From: an uncultured Alphaproteobacteria bacterium
GTDB taxonomy: Bacteria; Pseudomonadota; Alphaproteobacteria; Rhodobacterales; Rhodobacteraceae
DNA: 39,358 nucleotides
Reading direction: 5' to 3'
Assembly (NCBI GenBank): GCA_902556405.1
Contig: CACDWF010000016.1
Location: 1-39,358 of the forward strand
Shown: in pieces, positions 36,007 to 39,358 of the stretch
How positions within the stretch are numbered: position 1 is the first letter of the stretch
How the letters are laid out: each line of letters begins with the position of its first letter
The notes under the pieces: generated by a model
What the model saw: only the letters and a program-made list of their open reading frames with translations
What the model was told of the DNA's origin: nothing
Databases searched by the model: none
Made by a program: the position numbers and the translations under genes

Positions 36007-36804
36007 ATGAAAATAGGTCAACTTTTTGATGTTTCTGGCAAGGTAGCGGTAGTAACTGGTGGTTCAAGAGGGATAGGAGAAATGATTTCAGCAGGCTTTC
36101 TTGCCAACGGTGTGAAAGTATATATAACTGCGCGTAAAGAAGGGCCGCTTGTAAAAAAGGCCGAAGAATTATCAAATAAATATAATGGTGTGTGCATTCC
36201 TATTGCATGTGATCTAAGTAGCTTAGTAGGAATAGATTACCTTTTTAAAAGGATAGATGAAAAAGAAGAAGCAATTGATTTTTTGATTAATAATGCAGGT
36301 GCAGCTTGGGGCGAAGCTTATGACGAATTTCCTGAGGTGGGATGGGACAAAGTTATGGATTTGAATGTAAAATCTCTATTCTTTTTAACACAAAAACTAA
36401 CGGAAAAGTTAAAGTTAAACGCTTCCATTGATGATCCGTCACGCGTCGTAAATATTGGTTCCATCGATGGGCTTAATGTTCCAGCCTTTGAAACCTATTC
36501 CTATAGTACATCAAAAGCAGCGGTTCATCATTTAACTCGCGTAATGGCAGCGAGATTAGTAAAAGAAAATATTCTTGTTAATGCCATAGCTCCTGGTCCA
36601 TATCCTAGCCAGATGCTAGGGTCTGCAGTTGAGCACGATTATAGCGAGACAGCTCGGAAAAACCCTCGAAAAAGAGTGGGTTTGCCAGAAGATATTGCTG
36701 GGTTAGTTATATTTCTATGCTCACAGGCTGGATCCTATGTTGTAGGTGAAACAATAGCTTCCGATGGTGGGATAGTTAAAACTGCAGGCCATAATTTAGG
36801 TTAA
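36007..36804 (+). CDS. Short-chain dehydrogenase/reductase (RhlG/FabG-like)
   Basis: A classical SDR of 265 residues using NAD(P)H. The cofactor loop is TGGSRGIG (17-24), NNAG is at about 95-98, the catalytic Ser is in NIGSIDG (about 152), and Tyr166-x3-Lys170 lies in YSYSTSKAAVHH. Arg43 in ITARKE after the second strand suggests NADPH preference. The overall pattern, including GLNVPAFETYSYSTSK, resembles RhlG-type beta-ketoacyl reductases, but the substrate cannot be told from sequence. It stands alone after the ABC remnant and converges with the sensor kinase. A 12-base near-repeat (AATTTAGGTTAA, AATTTAGGATAA) spans its stop and the following 18 bases. Confidence 0.85.
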   Translation: MKIGQLFDVSGKVAVVTGGSRGIGEMISAGFLANGVKVYITARKEGPLVKKAEELSNKYNGVCIPIACDLSSLVGIDYLFKRIDEKEEAIDFLINNAGAAWGEAYDEFPEVGWDKVMDLNVKSLFFLTQKLTEKLKLNASIDDPSRVVNIGSIDGLNVPAFETYSYSTSKAAVHHLTRVMAARLVKENILVNAIAPGPYPSQMLGSAVEHDYSETARKNPRKRVGLPEDIAGLVIFLCSQAGSYVVGETIASDGGIVKTAGHNLG

Positions 36805-36823
36805 GGCTCCAATTTAGGATAAA

Positions 36824-38152
36824 TCATAGTGGTAAAGTCAAGCTGGCTTTGAGGCCTCCAAGATTTTTACTTTTTTTAAGGTTCAGGTTGCCACCATGAA
36901 TTTTTATCAAGTCTGAAGCGATAGATAAGCCAAGACCTACTCCGTGCGGTTTATTTAGGTTTCTAGAATGATCTAAGCGAACAAATGGTTTTATTGCTTC
37001 CTTTATTTTATCTGACGGGATCCCAGGTCCATTATCCTCTATATGAATGTGCAAACGGGTTTCTTTTTCTACAATTGAAATTTTTATTTTAGATGCATGG
37101 AAATCCGCGTTTTCAATTAAATTATTTATCGCTCTTAACAAGTTTTGAGGCCTCAAATGGACAATTCTTTCATTGGTTGTTAATTTTAAATGCCAGTCTA
37201 ATTTATCTTTTAAATTGACACTATTATTCTTTATGAAGTTATAAAGATCGATTAAAGAGATTTCCTTTATTTTTTCTGTCTTCTGGTTCTTAGAAAATTC
37301 TAAAAATTCATCAAGAATGTTTTGCATGAGTTGGATGTCATCTAACATTTCTCTTACCTCAGCATCTTCCTCCTTTAGAGCTAAAGCTAGTTTCAGCCGC
37401 GTTAAAGGTGTGCGAAGGTCATGACTCACTCCCGACAGCATTTGCGTTCTTTGTTCAATTTGTCTCTCAAGTCTTTTTCTCATTTCGATAAATGCTGATC
37501 CGGCTTTTCTTATTTCAATTGATCCGGTCGGTTTATAACTTAAAGATTGTCCCTTTCCAAAAGCTTCTGCTGCAGACGCGAGCGTTTTAATAGGTTTTAT
37601 TTGGTTTCTGAGTACCATTAGAAGTAAAAATCCAAGTATGATCGTTAAAAGCACCATAAGAACTAGTAACTGATGAGGATTTGATGCTGTAAATCTTTCT
37701 CTCTCTATTTCAAATTTCAGGTAAGAATTGTTCGGTAGAATTGTAAATATATTAACAACACCGTTAGTTTTTAAGTCTATATGTTTAATATTTGGCACAT
37801 CATTCTTGAGAATTTTGATAAGTGTTATGCCAGAAAAGTCATATGCATATTTCTGCACAAAGTTCTTTTGACTTTCTTGCTCAACAATGGTGAGTTTTAG
37901 GTCGAACTTTGTTTCCATATTATTAAGAAAACGTTCTCTTTCGTCACTCAAAATATTTTCATAACGATCCAGAACATAATTAATTTGCAAAACAGTGCTT
38001 TTTGCCAGTTGCGTAGTAACTTGTTCAAAGTAGCGTTGTATAAAGGCAAAGCCTATAATCGCTTCCAAAAAAATAATTGGTAAAATGATAATTAAAAGAG
38101 CTCTTCCAAAAAAGCTTCTAGGTAAATATTTTTTAAGCTTTAAATATTTCAT
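36824..38152 (-). CDS. EnvZ-like membrane sensor histidine kinase
   Basis: This 442-residue kinase has two transmembrane helices (about 17-38 and 161-181) around a periplasmic sensor domain of about 120 residues. A HAMP domain (182-232) follows, then a dimerisation/phosphoacceptor domain with His244 in SGVSHDLRTPLTRLKLAL. The ATPase domain has N-box NLIENADFHA, G1 DNGPGIP and G2 GVGLGLSIA. All catalytic motifs are intact. In most relatives an OmpR-type regulator sits just upstream; here a divergent hydrolase gene starts only 42 bases away, so the regulator must be encoded elsewhere. The signal sensed is unknown. Confidence 0.9.
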   Translation of the reverse strand: MKYLKLKKYLPRSFFGRALLIIILPIIFLEAIIGFAFIQRYFEQVTTQLAKSTVLQINYVLDRYENILSDERERFLNNMETKFDLKLTIVEQESQKNFVQKYAYDFSGITLIKILKNDVPNIKHIDLKTNGVVNIFTILPNNSYLKFEIERERFTASNPHQLLVLMVLLTIILGFLLLMVLRNQIKPIKTLASAAEAFGKGQSLSYKPTGSIEIRKAGSAFIEMRKRLERQIEQRTQMLSGVSHDLRTPLTRLKLALALKEEDAEVREMLDDIQLMQNILDEFLEFSKNQKTEKIKEISLIDLYNFIKNNSVNLKDKLDWHLKLTTNERIVHLRPQNLLRAINNLIENADFHASKIKISIVEKETRLHIHIEDNGPGIPSDKIKEAIKPFVRLDHSRNLNKPHGVGLGLSIASDLIKIHGGNLNLKKSKNLGGLKASLTLPL

Positions 38153-38194
38153 AAATTTTTTAATTTTTTAACAATTATAATGTAATCTCAATAT

Positions 38195-39121
38195 ATGGCT
38201 ATAAGCTTTGATACAAATCATAAACCTCTAATTGGTGAGACAGAGCAACTTGAGAACGATCTAGTAGTAATAACTGCGGACAATGCTAGCCCTATGACCT
38301 TTACTGGAACCAGAACCTATATTTTAGGAACTGAAAACTTAATTGTTATTGACCCAGGGCCCGACAGCGAAGCCCACTTTAGTTCTCTTATGAAACATAT
38401 TGGAAAGAGGAAAGTAACAGATATTCTTCTAACGCACTCGCATATAGACCATTCGCCATTATCTAGGCAGTTGAAAATTGAAACTGGAGCTAGAATTATT
38501 GGTTTTGGATCTGCCGATGCAGCTCGTACCAGCTTTATGAAAAAGCTATCTTCTTCCTTAGATTTAGGGGGCGAAGAAGGGATTGATAAAGATCTTGCGC
38601 TGGATAAAAAAGTTGTTGATAAACAGATACTTAACTTGAACAATTATAGTATTGAAGTTGTTCATACACCTGGTCATTTAAGTAATCATGTCTGTTTCTC
38701 ATTAAAAGAAAGACAAATCTTATTTAGTGGTGATCATGTTATGGGTTGGGCTACAACTTTGATTTCGCCGCCAGATGGAGATCTAGGCTCTTTTATGAAT
38801 TCATTAGAAAAATTATCAGATAGGGAAGAAATGATTTATTACCCTGGGCATGGTAAACCTTTAAAGGAACCTGGAAAAATGGTGTTAGCGCAAATTAAAC
38901 ATAGGCGGGATAGGGAAGAACAAATATTGAATTCTGTTTCAAAAATTTCAAGAACACCGGCTGAAATAGTGGATGATGTATATGTTGATTTAAATCCAAT
39001 GCTCAAAGCGGCAGCAATAAGGAATGTTCTTGCACACCTAATTGATTTGTATCAAAGGGATCAAGTATATACGGATCAATTTTCTCAAATAGCAAAGTTT
39101 TCTCGATCGAATGAAGATTAA
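38195..39121 (+). CDS. Metallo-beta-lactamase-fold hydrolase, LACTB2-like
   Basis: A 308-residue member of the glyoxalase II/LACTB2 group. The metal motif is HSHIDH (His81, His83, Asp85, His86), followed by THTPGHLSNHVCF-like sequence (read here as HTPGHLSNHVCF), the bridging Asp in LFSGDHVMGW, and the late His in YYPGHGKPL. The C-terminal 70 residues (REEQILNSVSKISRTPAEIV and beyond) form the winged-helix domain typical of LACTB2-like proteins, which include endoribonucleases as well as thioesterases. The substrate is therefore undetermined. The start ATG at 38195 is 42 bases from the divergent kinase; tRNA-Asn follows. Confidence 0.87.
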   Translation: MAISFDTNHKPLIGETEQLENDLVVITADNASPMTFTGTRTYILGTENLIVIDPGPDSEAHFSSLMKHIGKRKVTDILLTHSHIDHSPLSRQLKIETGARIIGFGSADAARTSFMKKLSSSLDLGGEEGIDKDLALDKKVVDKQILNLNNYSIEVVHTPGHLSNHVCFSLKERQILFSGDHVMGWATTLISPPDGDLGSFMNSLEKLSDREEMIYYPGHGKPLKEPGKMVLAQIKHRRDREEQILNSVSKISRTPAEIVDDVYVDLNPMLKAAAIRNVLAHLIDLYQRDQVYTDQFSQIAKFSRSNED

Positions 39122-39172
39122 AATAATTTTGCTTGAATTAAAGTTAAATTTAGTGCATTTCTTGTTGTGTGT

Positions 39173-39247
39173 TCCGGCGTAGCTCAGCGGTAGAGCAGTT
39201 GACTGTTAATCAATTGGTCGTTGGTTCGATCCCAACCGCCGGAGCCA
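39173..39247 (+). tRNA. tRNA-Asn (GTT)
   Basis: A complete 75-nt cloverleaf with CCA encoded. The acceptor stem TCCGGCG pairs perfectly with CGCCGGA and the discriminator is G. The anticodon stem GTTGA/TCAAT (first pair G-U) holds loop CTGTTAA with anticodon GTT. The T-stem GTTGG/CCAAC holds TTCGATC. It lies 51 bases after the hydrolase gene on the same strand. Confidence 0.97.
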
Positions 39248-39260
39248 TTTTTTCTCAATA

Positions 39261-39300
39261 AAATCAATAACTTAGTTTTTTTGGTGCCAAATTTGGTGAC
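39261..39300 (+). repeat. Possible integrase arm/attachment sequences beside tRNA-Asn
   Basis: AAATCAATAAC at 39261-39271 is shared with the 3' flank of the CAT tRNA. It is followed by two direct copies of TTGGTGnC (TTGGTGCC at 39281-39288 and TTGGTGAC at 39293-39300), starting 12 bases apart, and the ten-base palindrome CCAAATTTGG (39287-39296) between them. Short direct repeats next to a tRNA 3' end are what arm-type tyrosine recombinase sites look like. The interpretation is inferred; the repeats themselves are seen. Confidence 0.45.
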
Positions 39301-39304
39301 AAAC

Positions 39305-39339
39305 AAAAAAAACTGGCGGTAGGAAATCGAAAACCGCCA
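39305..39339 (-). terminator. Rho-independent terminator reading leftward
   Basis: Read on the minus strand, TGGCGGT (39339-39333) pairs perfectly with ACCGCCA (39320-39314) across a 12-base loop. One base (G) and then a run of eight T (plus-strand A at 39305-39312) follow. This is a good intrinsic terminator for a minus-strand gene whose 3' end would lie at or beyond the right edge of the window. In the plus direction no T-run follows, so it would not serve tRNA-Asn. Confidence 0.65.
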
Positions 39340-39358
39340 CTATTGCAGTTTGTCTTAG

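Noticed and set aside
36793-36822. Near-perfect 12-base direct repeat (AATTTAGGTTAA / AATTTAGGATAA) around the SDR stop codon.
   Set aside because: Only two copies, AT-rich, no flanking mobile gene; most simply a small slippage duplication.
1-39358. Search for CRISPR arrays, insertion sequences, toxin-antitoxin pairs, retrons and defence islands.
   Set aside because: No regularly spaced repeats, transposase, reverse transcriptase, nuclease or toxin-like small gene pairs were seen; apart from 35000-39358 the region is ordinary core genome.

Overview
This window reads as a stretch of core chromosome from a low-GC, streamlined marine alphaproteobacterium, most probably of the Rhodobacterales (a HTCC2255/Amylibacter-like lineage would fit). 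The basis is gene order and protein flavour: the end of the nuo operon followed by birA-coaX-rnj, rodZ-ispG-prfA-prmC-DUF4167, and lptG-lptD-surA-pdxA-rsmA divergent from pepA-holC-ndk are all familiar from that order. The DNA is visibly AT-rich, intergenic gaps are mostly short, and many genes touch or overlap by a few bases. Six genes appear to use TTG starts. The lineage is inferred; no 16S gene is present.

Layout. Positions 1-9841 (+) hold the 3' end of nuoH and nuoI-N (proton-pumping complex I), then birA, coaX and rnj, apparently one long transcription unit. Positions 9923-14153 (+) hold a ferredoxin-NADP reductase, an orphan ABC ATPase, tatABC and a DUF815 ATPase. Positions 14161-19198 (-) hold an NlpD-like lipoprotein, pcm, surE, serS and a class I aminotransferase. 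Positions 19260-24630 (+) hold sdhE, rodZ, ispG, prfA, prmC and a DUF4167 gene. Positions 24644-30804 (-) hold rsmA, pdxA, surA, lptD and lptG, an outer-membrane biogenesis operon in which lptF is not at its usual place. Positions 30897-33320 (+) hold pepA, holC and ndk, converging on purM-purN (-, 33311-34970).

The accessory-looking part is 35000-39358. A CAT-anticodon tRNA is followed by non-coding sequence, a 5'-truncated ABC ATPase remnant, an SDR oxidoreductase, an EnvZ-like sensor kinase without an adjacent regulator, a metallo-beta-lactamase-fold hydrolase and tRNA-Asn. Both tRNAs are followed, 13-15 nt after their CCA, by the same 11-base word AAATCAATAAC. Downstream of tRNA-Asn there are direct repeats of the TTGGTGnC type and a minus-strand terminator. 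That arrangement resembles the border of tRNA-targeted integrative elements, and the gene feeding the terminator would lie just outside the window.

I do not see a complete undescribed system. The most useful leads are the two tRNA flanks, the ABC remnant, the missing lptF, an apparent inversion of the serS-surE-pcm-nlpD block relative to relatives, and unusual residues in both RF1 (PLT tripeptide) and its methylase PrmC (NLPY).
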